Below are positions 34,689 through 43,362 of a DNA stretch of 61,063 bases, one piece after another. The stretch comes from Phenylobacterium sp. (GTDB lineage Bacteria; Pseudomonadota; Alphaproteobacteria; Caulobacterales; Caulobacteraceae). The translations under genes were made by a program, and so were the position numbers. Under the pieces are notes generated by a model. The model did no database searches, was not told the DNA's origin, and saw only the letters and a list, made by a program, of their open reading frames with translations. Positions within the stretch are counted from its first letter, which is position 1, and the number at the start of each line of letters is the position of its first letter. The DNA lies in NCBI GenBank assembly GCA_017991675.1, contig JAGOQB010000015.1:1-61063 (forward strand). Direction: 5' to 3'.

Positions 34689-36101
34689 ATGGCACGCCTG
34701 ATTCTCCCCCCCGTGACGGCGGCCCTCCTGTTGGCGGGCTGCGCGGCCGTACCAAACCTGGGTCCAGCCCCCCAGGTCAGGCCCGCGCAGGCCTATGCCG
34801 CAACCTCGAGCTTCGACGCCCCGGCCGCTCAGTGGCCGGCCGACCAGTGGTGGACGGGCTATGGCGACGCCCAGCTCGACACCCTGGTCGATGAGGCGCT
34901 GGCCGGATCGCCGAGCCTGGTCCAGGCGCAGGCCCGGGTGCGGGCGGCTCAGGCGCGGGCTCAGCAGAGCCGCGCGGCGCTGCTGCCCAGCGCGGCCCTG
35001 AACGCCCAGGCCGCGCAGACCAAGCAGAGCTACAACAACGGCATTCCGCCGGCCTTCGTGCCGGAGGGCTACAACGACACCGGCCGCGCGACGCTGGACC
35101 TTACCTTCGACCTCGACCTCTGGGGCAAGAACCGCGCGGCGCTGGCCGCGGCGACCTCCGAGGCCACCGCCGCGGAGATGGACGCGGCCCAGGCGCGGCT
35201 GGTGCTGACCACCTCGGTGGTCGGCGCCTATGCCGAGCTGTCGCGGGCGTTCGCCGCCGAGGAGGCCTCCGCCCAGGCGCAGGCCAACCGCGAAGCCACC
35301 CGCAAGCTGGTCGCCCAGCAGGTCGCCAACGGCGCGGCCAACCAGGGCGAGCTGAAGCAGGCCGAGGCCGCCCTGGCCAGCGCCGACCAGGACCTGGCCG
35401 CCAGCCGCGAGCAGGTGGGCCTGGCCCGCGACGCGATCGCCGCCCTGCTGGGCGCCGGACCCGACCGCGGCCTGGCGATCGCCCGGCCGGCCGCGCCGGC
35501 GGTGCGCGACTTCGGGCTGCCTACGAACCTGGCCGCCGACCTGCTGGGCCGGCGTCCGGACATCGTCGCGGCGCGGCTGCGGGCCGAGGCGGCCGGCAAA
35601 CGCATCGATGTGGCGCGCAAGTCCTTCTATCCGAACGTGAACCTGGCCGGCTTCATCGGCGCCCAGTCGCTGGGCCTGGACCTGCTGACCGAGAGCGGCT
35701 CGGACATCGGCCAGGCCGGGCTGGCGCTCAGCCTGCCGATCTTCCAGGGCGGGCGGCTGTCGGGCGCCTATCGCGGCGCACGGGCCGAGTACGACGACGC
35801 TGTCGGCGCCTATGACGCCGCCCTGATCCAGGCGCTGAAGGAAGTGGCCGACGCCGCGGTCAGCGAGCGCGCGCTCGCCGTCCGGCTGGGCGCGGCGCGG
35901 CAGGCGCTGGCCAAGGGCGAGGAAGCCTATCGCATCGCCCGGGTCCGCTACGAAGGCGGCCTGGACTCCTACACCTCGGTGCTGACCGCCGAGAACGCCG
36001 TGATCCTGCAGCGGCGCGCCGCCGCCGACCTGGAATCGCGGGCGCTCACCCTTGACGCAGCCCTGGTCCGCGCCCTGGGCGGCGGCTTCCGGGCCGCCTG
36101 A
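34689..36101 (+). CDS. NodT-family outer-membrane efflux lipoprotein
   Basis: A 470-residue TolC-like channel lipoprotein. The signal peptide ends in the lipobox LLLAGC, so the mature Cys is lipidated. Two OEP repeats follow: WWTGYGDAQLDTLVDEALAG opens the first, and helical coiled-coil stretches rich in Ala/Gln alternate with beta strands (LDLTFDLDLWGKNRAAL; GLALSLPIFQGGRLSGAYRG). It is the outer component for the EmrA- and EmrB-like proteins encoded directly downstream. Confidence 0.93.
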   Translation: MARLILPPVTAALLLAGCAAVPNLGPAPQVRPAQAYAATSSFDAPAAQWPADQWWTGYGDAQLDTLVDEALAGSPSLVQAQARVRAAQARAQQSRAALLPSAALNAQAAQTKQSYNNGIPPAFVPEGYNDTGRATLDLTFDLDLWGKNRAALAAATSEATAAEMDAAQARLVLTTSVVGAYAELSRAFAAEEASAQAQANREATRKLVAQQVANGAANQGELKQAEAALASADQDLAASREQVGLARDAIAALLGAGPDRGLAIARPAAPAVRDFGLPTNLAADLLGRRPDIVAARLRAEAAGKRIDVARKSFYPNVNLAGFIGAQSLGLDLLTESGSDIGQAGLALSLPIFQGGRLSGAYRGARAEYDDAVGAYDAALIQALKEVADAAVSERALAVRLGAARQALAKGEEAYRIARVRYEGGLDSYTSVLTAENAVILQRRAAADLESRALTLDAALVRALGGGFRAA

Positions 36102-36139
36102 CCCCAACCATTTTCCGTCCTCCCCCGGAAAGGCCTTCC

Positions 36140-37291
36140 ATGCCCGACGATATCGGATCGCATCCCCAACCCGCGGCCGCCGTCGCGACGCCGCCCGCCG
36201 CCAATGGCGCGCGGCGCAAGCGCCTGTTCATGATCCTGGGGGGCGTGGTGCTCGCCGGGGCGCTGATCTGGGGCCTCTACTATGTCCTGGTCGGCTCACG
36301 CCACGTGACCACCGACAACGCCTATGTGAACGCCGACACCGCCCAGGTGACGGCGCTGGTCGCCGGCCCGATCGTGCAGGCGCCGGTCGGCGAGACGACG
36401 GTGGTCAAGACCGGGCAGGTGATCGCGGTGATCGACCCGGCCGACTTCAAGCTGGCGGTCGACCGCGCCCGCGCCGAGCTCGGCCAGGCCGAGCGCCGGG
36501 TGGGGCAGTACTTCGCCAATGACGAGGCGCTGGCCGCGCAGACCGCCGCGCGCGGCGCCGACATCGCCCGCGCCGAGGCGATGCTGGCCAGCGCGCGGTC
36601 GGACTATTCGCGGGCCGAGGTCGAGTACGGCCGCCGCCGCAACCTGGCCGAATCCGGCGCGGTGTCGGGCGACGAGCTGACCCAGGCCGAGAACCGCTAT
36701 CAGGCCGCCAAGGCCGCGCTGGCCGCCGGCCAGGCGGGCCTGGCCCAGGCCAAGGCCGCCGCCGCGCAGTCGGCCGGCCAGCAGAAGGCCGCCAACGCCC
36801 TGGTCGCCGGGACCAGCGCCGCCGACAATCCGGAGGTCGCCGCCGCCCGCGCCAAGCTGGCCCAGGCCGAGCTGGACCTGGCCCGCACCACCATCCGCTC
36901 GCCGGTCGACGGGGTGGTGGCGCGCAAGAGCGTGGTGGTCGGCCAGAAGGTCGCCAACGGCGCGCCGGTGATGAGCATCGTGCCGATCCAGACCGCCTAT
37001 GTGGACGCCAACTTCAAGGAAGTGCAGCTGCGCAAGGTGCGGCCGGGGCAACCGGTCGAGCTGACCAGCGACCTCTACGGCAAGGGCGTGACGTTCCACG
37101 GCAAGGTCGCCGGCGTCGGCGGCGGCACCGGTTCGGCCTTCGCGTTGATCCCGGCCCAGAACGCCACCGGCAACTGGATCAAGGTGGTCCAGCGCGTGCC
37201 GGTCCGCATCGCCCTCGACCCCAAGGAGCTGGCCGAGCATCCGCTGCGGGTCGGGCTGTCCATGGAAGCCGTGATCGACATCTCGAAGTAA
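36140..37291 (+). CDS. EmrA/HlyD-type membrane fusion protein
   Basis: A 383-residue periplasmic adaptor. One transmembrane helix near the N-terminus (LFMILGGVVLAGALIWGLYY) is followed by the barrel-sandwich hybrid (SRHVTTDNAYVNADTAQVTA; TTIRSPVDGVVARKSVVVGQ). A long Ala-rich coiled-coil hairpin lies at about 105-220. The C-terminal beta-barrel has YVDANFKEVQLRKVRPGQPV. It links the MFS pump to the NodT channel. Confidence 0.93.
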   Translation: MPDDIGSHPQPAAAVATPPAANGARRKRLFMILGGVVLAGALIWGLYYVLVGSRHVTTDNAYVNADTAQVTALVAGPIVQAPVGETTVVKTGQVIAVIDPADFKLAVDRARAELGQAERRVGQYFANDEALAAQTAARGADIARAEAMLASARSDYSRAEVEYGRRRNLAESGAVSGDELTQAENRYQAAKAALAAGQAGLAQAKAAAAQSAGQQKAANALVAGTSAADNPEVAAARAKLAQAELDLARTTIRSPVDGVVARKSVVVGQKVANGAPVMSIVPIQTAYVDANFKEVQLRKVRPGQPVELTSDLYGKGVTFHGKVAGVGGGTGSAFALIPAQNATGNWIKVVQRVPVRIALDPKELAEHPLRVGLSMEAVIDISK

Positions 37292-37303
37292 GGGGCCAGG
37301 CCC

Positions 37304-38842
37304 GTGAGCCAGAGCCAATCGACGCCGGCGCCGGCGCCCCTCACGGGGATGGCGCTGCTGGTCACCGGGCTGTTGCTCGGCCTAGCCAACTTCATGGTGG
37401 TGCTGGACATCACCATCGCCAACGTGGCGGTGCCGCATATCGCCGGCGGCCTGGCCGTGTCGCCGAGCCAGGGCACCTGGGTCATCACCTCCTATTCGGT
37501 GGCCGAGGCCATCACCGTGCCGCTGTCCGGCTGGCTGGCCCAGCGGTTCGGGGCGGTGAAGGTGTTCGTGTTCGGCCTGGTCGGGTTCGGGGTCTGCTCG
37601 ATCCTCTGCGGCCTGGCGCCGACCTTCGGCTTCCTGGTGTTCGCCCGGGTGCTGCAGGGCCTCTGCGGCGGCCCGATCATGCCGATGTCGCAGACCCTGC
37701 TGCTGCAGATCTTCCCCAAGGAGAAGGCGCCCCAGGCGCTGGGCCTGTGGAGCATGACCACCGTGGTCGGCCCGATCGCCGGGCCGATCCTGGGCGGCAC
37801 GATCTCCGACACCATCGGCTGGCACTGGATCTTCTTCATCAACATCCCGGTGGCGTTCGGGGTGGCGTTCCTGGCCTACCGCGCGCTGATCGGACGCCAG
37901 GGCGCCACGCGCCGGGTGCCGGTCGACTATATGGGCCTGACGCTGCTGATCGTCTGGGTCGGGGCGCTGCAGATCATGCTCGACACCGGCAAGGAGCACG
38001 ATTGGTTCGCCTCGTCGTTCATCGTCGGCCTGGCGGTCGTCGCGGCGGTGGGCTTCGTCGCCTTCCTGATCTGGGAGCTGACCGCCGAGAATCCGATCGT
38101 GAACCTGCGGGTGTTCCGACACCGAGGGTTCTCGATAGGCGTCACGACGCTCAGTCTCACCTTCGGGGCGTTCTTCGCCAGCGTGGTGATCCTGCCGCTC
38201 TGGCTGCAGACCAACATGGGCTACACCGCCACCTGGGCCGGCTATGCGGCGGCGTTCCAGGGCGTGCTGGCGGTGGTGATGTCGCCGATCGTCGCCAGCC
38301 AGGTCGCAAGGCGCGATCCACGGGCGCTGGTCTCCTTCGGGGTGTTCTGGATGGCCGGCGTCGCCATCTGGCGCAGCCACTTCGCCACCAACGCCGACTT
38401 CCTGAGCATCGCCTTGCCGCAGCTGGCGCTGGGCTTCGCCATGCCGTTCTTCTTCATTCCGACCCAGAGCATCGCGTTGGGCGCGGTCGACGAGGAGGAG
38501 ACCGCCGCGGCGGCCGGCATCGCCAACTTCCTGCGGGTGGTGGCCGGGGCGTTCGCGACCTCGCTGATGACCACCTCGTGGGAGAACCAGGCCAACGCCA
38601 AGCGGGCCGACCTGGTCGGGGCGCTGAACCAGCCGCAGTCAGCGCTGGACGGCATGGTCGCGCAGGGCTTTTCGCCCGACCAGGCGCTGCGCCAGCTGGA
38701 AGGGCTGGTGCAGAGCCAGGCGGTGATGCTGTCGACCAACCTGATGTTCCTGACCACCGCCGTGGTGTTCGCGATCGCGGCGACGACGATCTGGCTGGCG
38801 CCACGTCCGAAGCGGGCGGCCGGCCCCGGCGGCGGGCACTAG
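37304..38842 (+). CDS. EmrB-type DHA2-family MFS multidrug transporter
   Basis: A 512-residue pump with about 14 transmembrane helices, beginning at GTG 37304, 12 bases after the adaptor gene. The MFS motifs are LDITIANVAVPHIAGGLAVS with SQGTWVITSYSVAEAITVPL (motif D region), GWLAQRFGAVKVF (motif A) and LGLWSMTTVVGPIAGPILGG (motif C, drug antiporter type). Together with the two preceding proteins it forms a tripartite drug efflux system. Confidence 0.94.
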   Translation: MSQSQSTPAPAPLTGMALLVTGLLLGLANFMVVLDITIANVAVPHIAGGLAVSPSQGTWVITSYSVAEAITVPLSGWLAQRFGAVKVFVFGLVGFGVCSILCGLAPTFGFLVFARVLQGLCGGPIMPMSQTLLLQIFPKEKAPQALGLWSMTTVVGPIAGPILGGTISDTIGWHWIFFINIPVAFGVAFLAYRALIGRQGATRRVPVDYMGLTLLIVWVGALQIMLDTGKEHDWFASSFIVGLAVVAAVGFVAFLIWELTAENPIVNLRVFRHRGFSIGVTTLSLTFGAFFASVVILPLWLQTNMGYTATWAGYAAAFQGVLAVVMSPIVASQVARRDPRALVSFGVFWMAGVAIWRSHFATNADFLSIALPQLALGFAMPFFFIPTQSIALGAVDEEETAAAAGIANFLRVVAGAFATSLMTTSWENQANAKRADLVGALNQPQSALDGMVAQGFSPDQALRQLEGLVQSQAVMLSTNLMFLTTAVVFAIAATTIWLAPRPKRAAGPGGGH

Positions 38843-38861
38843 CTCCCCGCCATCTGGGCCC

Positions 38862-39494
38862 TCAGCGCCGGGCCTTGCGCGTCAGGGCCCGGCCGGCGAC
38901 CAGGGCCTGATCGACGATCTGCTCGGCATGGGCCAGCTTCAGCGTCTGGCCCTGGAGGCCGGCGCGGAAGAGGACTGCGCCGATCATGTTGTCCACCAGC
39001 GCCGAGACGTCGTCGGCGGGCAGGGCGCCCTTGAGGGCGCTGTCCAGCGCCAGGAGGTAGGGGCGGCGCTCGCGCTCATAGAGCGCGTCGAGGGCGGCCG
39101 AGAGCTCGGCGTCGCGCCGCCGCGCCTGGGCGAGCTCGGGCGTGGCCACGCCGGCCGGACCGCCCAGGTGGCGGACGAAGGCCCAGAGGTTCTCGATCAG
39201 TACGGTGCGCGGCGGGACATGCTCGGGCAACGCCGGATCGATGTCGCGCGCAGCGTTGTCGAGCATCCAGATGATCAGCTCGCGCTTGTTGGCGAAGCGG
39301 CGATAGAGGGCCGGGCGGCTGCATCCGGCGCGCTCGGCCAACTCCTCGAAGGCCAGGCTGGCGTAGCCGCGCTCGGCCAGCAGCTCCCAGCCGGCCTGCA
39401 TGATCGCCGGCTCCATGGACTCATCGCGCGGCCGGCCGCGACCGCGGCGGGGCGGGTTGGCCGGGTCGGGGCGGCTGTCGTCATTGCGTAGCAT
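38862..39494 (-). CDS. TetR-family transcriptional regulator
   Basis: A 210-residue regulator. A disordered Pro/Arg-rich leader ([17 protein letters not shown]) contains an AT-hook-like GRGRPR. The TetR domain follows (IMQAGWELLAERGYASLAFE; AGCSRPALYRRFANKRELII) and a TetR_C_11-like ligand region. It is divergent from the TonB receptor gene with 73 bases between starts, so it probably controls that operon. Convergent with emrB-like gene. No clear ribosome site precedes ATG 39494, so a leaderless or alternative start is possible. Confidence 0.88.
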   Translation of the reverse strand: MLRNDDSRPDPANPPRRGRGRPRDESMEPAIMQAGWELLAERGYASLAFEELAERAGCSRPALYRRFANKRELIIWMLDNAARDIDPALPEHVPPRTVLIENLWAFVRHLGGPAGVATPELAQARRRDAELSAALDALYERERRPYLLALDSALKGALPADDVSALVDNMIGAVLFRAGLQGQTLKLAHAEQIVDQALVAGRALTRKARR

Positions 39495-39567
39495 CGGCGT
39501 CGCAAAACCATCATTCAATATCGTTACACGCCCGGAACGTAAATCGCGACGGCAAGGGGCGTCAATC

Positions 39568-42015
39568 ATGTCGAGTAAGTTCTCTGGGTGCGCGCAATCG
39601 ATGCGCCGCCGGAGTGTGGCCCGCCGCGCGGCGGGCCTGATGTCGCTGGCTTCGGTGCTGGTCGTCGCCGCGCCGGCGCTGGCCGAGGAAGCCGATCTGC
39701 CGGGCACGCTGGAGGAGGTGATCGTCACCGCCCAGAAGCGCGCCGAGGCGCTGGAAGACGTGCCGATCGCGATTTCGGCCTATGGCGGCCAGACGATCGA
39801 GAAGATGCGGCTGCGCTCGGTCGAGGAGGTCGCGAGCCTGGCGCCCAGCACCAACTATAAGAACCAGAGCCCGGCCGCGCCCAGCATCAGCATTCGCGGC
39901 ATCACGTCCGATGAGTCGGGCGCGGGGTCGGAATCGGCCGTCTCGACCTATCTGGACGGGGTCGACATCAGCCGCCGCGAGGGCGCGCAGATGGCGATCT
40001 ACGACATGGACCGCATCGAGATCGTGCGTGGCCCGCAGGGCACGCTGTTCGGCACCGCCTCGCAGATCGGCGGCCTGTCGCTGATCACTCGCAAGCCGCA
40101 GGACGAGTTCGGCGGCTATGTGAACGGCGCCGTCGGCAACCTGGACTATCGGCGTATCGAGGGGGCGGTGAACCTGCCGGTCTCCGACGTCGCAGCCTTC
40201 CGCCTGGCCGGCTTCCATGAGGAACGCACGGGCTACATCGAGAACAAGGCGGCCGCCGGCGGCGACGCGCAGGACTATATGGGCCTGGACACCACCGGGG
40301 CGCGGGCGTCGTTCAAGTTCGAGCCGAACGACCGCTTCAGCCTGACGGCGGTCGCCTATCTCCAGCACGACAATCCGACCGGGACGCAGTTCACAAGCTT
40401 CACGATCCCGACGCCGAGCCTGGGCTATGCCGACTACTACAAGGAAACCTACCAGGCGCCGCGCAAGCCCTCGAACTTCGAGCGCAACGTCTATGGCGGC
40501 ACGCTGCTGATCGAGGCCGAGCTGAACGACAACATCAGCTTCTCGTCGATCACCGGCTATCGCGAGTACGACTACCAGCAGTACTTCGACATGGACGGCG
40601 GCTTCGTGCCGCTGGTCGACAGCGACATCGCCAATGAGACCTCGAGCTTCTACCAGGAGGCGCGGGTCAACTTCTCGTCCGGCGAGCGGCTGCAGGGCTT
40701 TGCGGGGGTCAGCTACATCCGCGAGGCGGTCGACGAAACCATCGGCCTGACCTTCAGCGAGCCGATCTTCGGGATCCTGCAAAGCGGCGTCTGGGTGCTG
40801 CCCAACGGCCAGCCGAACCAGCTGACGCTGCCTGCCTCGCTGGGGATCACGCTGGATCCGAACCGCCGGGAATATCGCGAGCAGAAGGGCCGCAAGGCTG
40901 ACACCTCGGCCTTTGTCGATGTGAGCTACGAGCTGACCGACCAGCTGACGGTGAACGGCGGGGTCCGCTATGTGCGCAACGAGCGGCGGTTCGTCTCCAA
41001 CCAGCCGGCGGTGGGCCAGTCGGGCCTGATCAAGCTGGGCGTCTACAGCGCGGTGTCGAGCGCGGTGGCCGCAAAGTTCGTGGCCCTGGACCCGACTTTC
41101 AGCGCGACGAACCCGCGCCACCCGCTGTTTGCGACCTACTATTCGGCGGTGCAGGCGGCGCTGCCCGGCGCCTATACGGCGGCCCCCAAGAACCTGCTGT
41201 TTGCGGCGACCAACGGGGCGCTGGACGGGGACGCCGACTTCGACGCGGTGCTGCCGCGCCTGTCGGTGCAGTACGACTTCGGCAATGGGCTGCACGGCTA
41301 TGCGGGCCTGGCCAAGGGCCAGCGCTCGGGTTTCCTGCAGGCCGACAGCAAGGGCGTGGTCGCCGCGGTCGATCCCGAGCAGCTGTGGAACTACGAGGTC
41401 GGGCTGAAGGGGGCGTTCGACCGTATCCGGTTCGACGCGGCCCTGTTCCACTACGCCTGGACCGATTTCCAGACCATGGAGCTGATCGACCCCGCCAACC
41501 CGACCCTGGGCCAGCAGGCGGTGAACGCCGGCTCGGCCAGCGCCACCGGGTTCGAGTTCGCCGGCAGCTTCCTGCTGGCGACCGGCATCGACGCCTTTGC
41601 GAACTTCTCCTACCTCGACGCCAAGTTCGACGACTTCAAGTCGTCGGAGGGCGACTTCACCGGCCACCGCTTCCGGATCTCGCCGGAGTACCAGGCCGCG
41701 GTCGGGCTGAACGCCGAGCGGCCGCTGAGCGGGGATCTGACGGGCTTCTTCTCGGGCCGCGTCCGCTACCAGTCGAAGATCTATTTCGACAACGAGAACG
41801 TCGCCCCGAAGATGGACAAGGGCCACGTCTTCGTCAGCGGCAACCTGGGCGTCCGCAACGAGGCCCAGGGGTGGAGCGTGCGGCTGTTCGCCGACAACCT
41901 GCTGGACGAGGAATACCTGCTGGACGCCGGCAATTCCGGCGAGAATTTCGGCACCCCGACGGCGATCGCCGGCGCGCCGCGGACCTTCGGCCTCGAGCTC
42001 GGCCTGCAGTTCTAA
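39568..42015 (+). CDS. TonB-dependent outer-membrane receptor
   Basis: An 815-residue receptor. AAGGGG precedes ATG 39568. The signal peptide ends at about AAPALAEEA, followed by the TonB box EEVIVTAQKRAEALEDVPIA, the plug (SIRGITSDESGAGSESAVST; IVRGPQGTLFGTASQIGGLS) and a 22-strand barrel ending in the aromatic-terminated strand FGLELGLQF. It is followed after 22 bases by an exported metallophosphoesterase gene, and diverges from a TetR gene. The arrangement parallels the receptor/PI-PLC module at 6.2-11 kb. Ligand unknown, possibly a phosphoester-derived nutrient. Confidence 0.93.
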   Translation: MSSKFSGCAQSMRRRSVARRAAGLMSLASVLVVAAPALAEEADLPGTLEEVIVTAQKRAEALEDVPIAISAYGGQTIEKMRLRSVEEVASLAPSTNYKNQSPAAPSISIRGITSDESGAGSESAVSTYLDGVDISRREGAQMAIYDMDRIEIVRGPQGTLFGTASQIGGLSLITRKPQDEFGGYVNGAVGNLDYRRIEGAVNLPVSDVAAFRLAGFHEERTGYIENKAAAGGDAQDYMGLDTTGARASFKFEPNDRFSLTAVAYLQHDNPTGTQFTSFTIPTPSLGYADYYKETYQAPRKPSNFERNVYGGTLLIEAELNDNISFSSITGYREYDYQQYFDMDGGFVPLVDSDIANETSSFYQEARVNFSSGERLQGFAGVSYIREAVDETIGLTFSEPIFGILQSGVWVLPNGQPNQLTLPASLGITLDPNRREYREQKGRKADTSAFVDVSYELTDQLTVNGGVRYVRNERRFVSNQPAVGQSGLIKLGVYSAVSSAVAAKFVALDPTFSATNPRHPLFATYYSAVQAALPGAYTAAPKNLLFAATNGALDGDADFDAVLPRLSVQYDFGNGLHGYAGLAKGQRSGFLQADSKGVVAAVDPEQLWNYEVGLKGAFDRIRFDAALFHYAWTDFQTMELIDPANPTLGQQAVNAGSASATGFEFAGSFLLATGIDAFANFSYLDAKFDDFKSSEGDFTGHRFRISPEYQAAVGLNAERPLSGDLTGFFSGRVRYQSKIYFDNENVAPKMDKGHVFVSGNLGVRNEAQGWSVRLFADNLLDEEYLLDAGNSGENFGTPTAIAGAPRTFGLELGLQF

Positions 42016-42037
42016 GCCCCCATTCCGGAGAGATTTC

Positions 42038-43330
42038 ATGATCGGCACGACACGCCGTCTGGCGCTGGCCCTGGCCGCCAGCGCCGCCATGTTCGCCCCT
42101 GCCGCGGCTTGGGCGAAGGACGACAGCTTCACCCTGGCGGTGATCCCCGACACCCAGAACTATGTCGACTACACCCACCAGAAGGCCGAGGGCTTTCCGT
42201 TCGATGCGCGCGAGCTGTTCTTCGAGCAGATGAACTACATCGCCGGCCGGCTGCAGGCGAACGGCGGGGACATCGCCTTCGTCACCTCGCTGGGCGACAC
42301 CTGGCAGCATCAGACCAAGCCGTTCGACGAGGCCCATGCGGCCTTCGGCGTCAGCAAGGGCGCCAATCCGCTGCTGGATTCCCACTTCGCGCCGACCGAC
42401 AAGACCCGCAGCGTCGAGATGCCGACCGCCAAGCAGGGCTTCGAGATCATCGCCGGCAAGACGCCGTTCTCGGTGGTGCCGGGCAACCACGACTATGACG
42501 CGATGTGGACGGACTCCCGCTACCTGCCGATCAAGGACTTCATGAACCCGGGCGACCATCCGCGGCCGTATGGGATGCTGCATCCCGGCGGGCTGGACAA
42601 CTGGCGTGAGGTGTTCGGCGAGCAGACCGCGTTCTTCAAGGACAAGCCCTGGTACGTCGCCTCGTTCAACGGCGGGGCCGACAGCGCGCAGATCTTCACC
42701 GCGGGCGGCTACCGCTTCCTGCACATCGGCCTGGAGATGGCGCCGAGCGACGCGGTGCTGGAATGGGCGGCGAAGGTGATCGCCGCGCATCCGGGGCTGC
42801 CGACCATCGTCAGCACCCACGACCACCTGAACACCGCCGGCGAGCGGGCCCCGAACCCGATGGTCGACATGGCCATGGTCCATCCCGAGCACAACAATCC
42901 CGAGGCGGTGTGGACCAAGTTCCTGAGCCGCCACCCGCAGATCTTCCTGGCGCTCAACGGCCACCAGCACGGCCAGGCCTATCGCGCCGACGCCGGGGCC
43001 GGCGGGGCGATGGTGCATCAGGTGCTGGCCGACTATCAGGATCGCGGACAGACGGCGATCGCGGCCGGGGTGAAGGCCGCCTGGCCGGTCGGCATCGGCG
43101 ACGGCTGGATGCGGTTCATGACCTTCGACATGAGCGGCGAGACGCCGGTCATCAAGGTCCGCACCTATTCGACCTACTACAAGAAGTTCTCCGGCGAGAC
43201 GCCGCAGTACGCGGCCTGGTACCGCAAGGTCGAGCAGCCGAAGATGAGCGACCAGGAGTTCCTGGCCGCCGATGACTTTACGATCCGCCTTGAGGACTTC
43301 CGCAAGCGGTTCGGAAACGGCGCGAAGTAG
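42038..43330 (+). CDS. Exported calcineurin-like metallophosphoesterase
   Basis: A 430-residue protein with a signal peptide (MIGTTRRLALALAASAAMFAPAAAWA, core hydrophobic). All five metallophosphoesterase motifs are present in order: VIPDTQNY, SLGDTWQH, GNHDYDAM, STHDHLN and NGHQHGQ, which bind a dinuclear metal centre. It should hydrolyse phosphomono- or diesters in the periplasm. It is co-transcribed with the upstream TonB receptor. Confidence 0.92.
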   Translation: MIGTTRRLALALAASAAMFAPAAAWAKDDSFTLAVIPDTQNYVDYTHQKAEGFPFDARELFFEQMNYIAGRLQANGGDIAFVTSLGDTWQHQTKPFDEAHAAFGVSKGANPLLDSHFAPTDKTRSVEMPTAKQGFEIIAGKTPFSVVPGNHDYDAMWTDSRYLPIKDFMNPGDHPRPYGMLHPGGLDNWREVFGEQTAFFKDKPWYVASFNGGADSAQIFTAGGYRFLHIGLEMAPSDAVLEWAAKVIAAHPGLPTIVSTHDHLNTAGERAPNPMVDMAMVHPEHNNPEAVWTKFLSRHPQIFLALNGHQHGQAYRADAGAGGAMVHQVLADYQDRGQTAIAAGVKAAWPVGIGDGWMRFMTFDMSGETPVIKVRTYSTYYKKFSGETPQYAAWYRKVEQPKMSDQEFLAADDFTIRLEDFRKRFGNGAK

Positions 43331-43362
43331 AGCGCGCGCCGCGAGCGCCGGTCCCTAGACCT

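Noticed and set aside
33942-36107. 721-residue minus-strand frame
   Set aside because: Only the last 211 residues are the TetR protein; the rest is antisense to the efflux lipoprotein gene.
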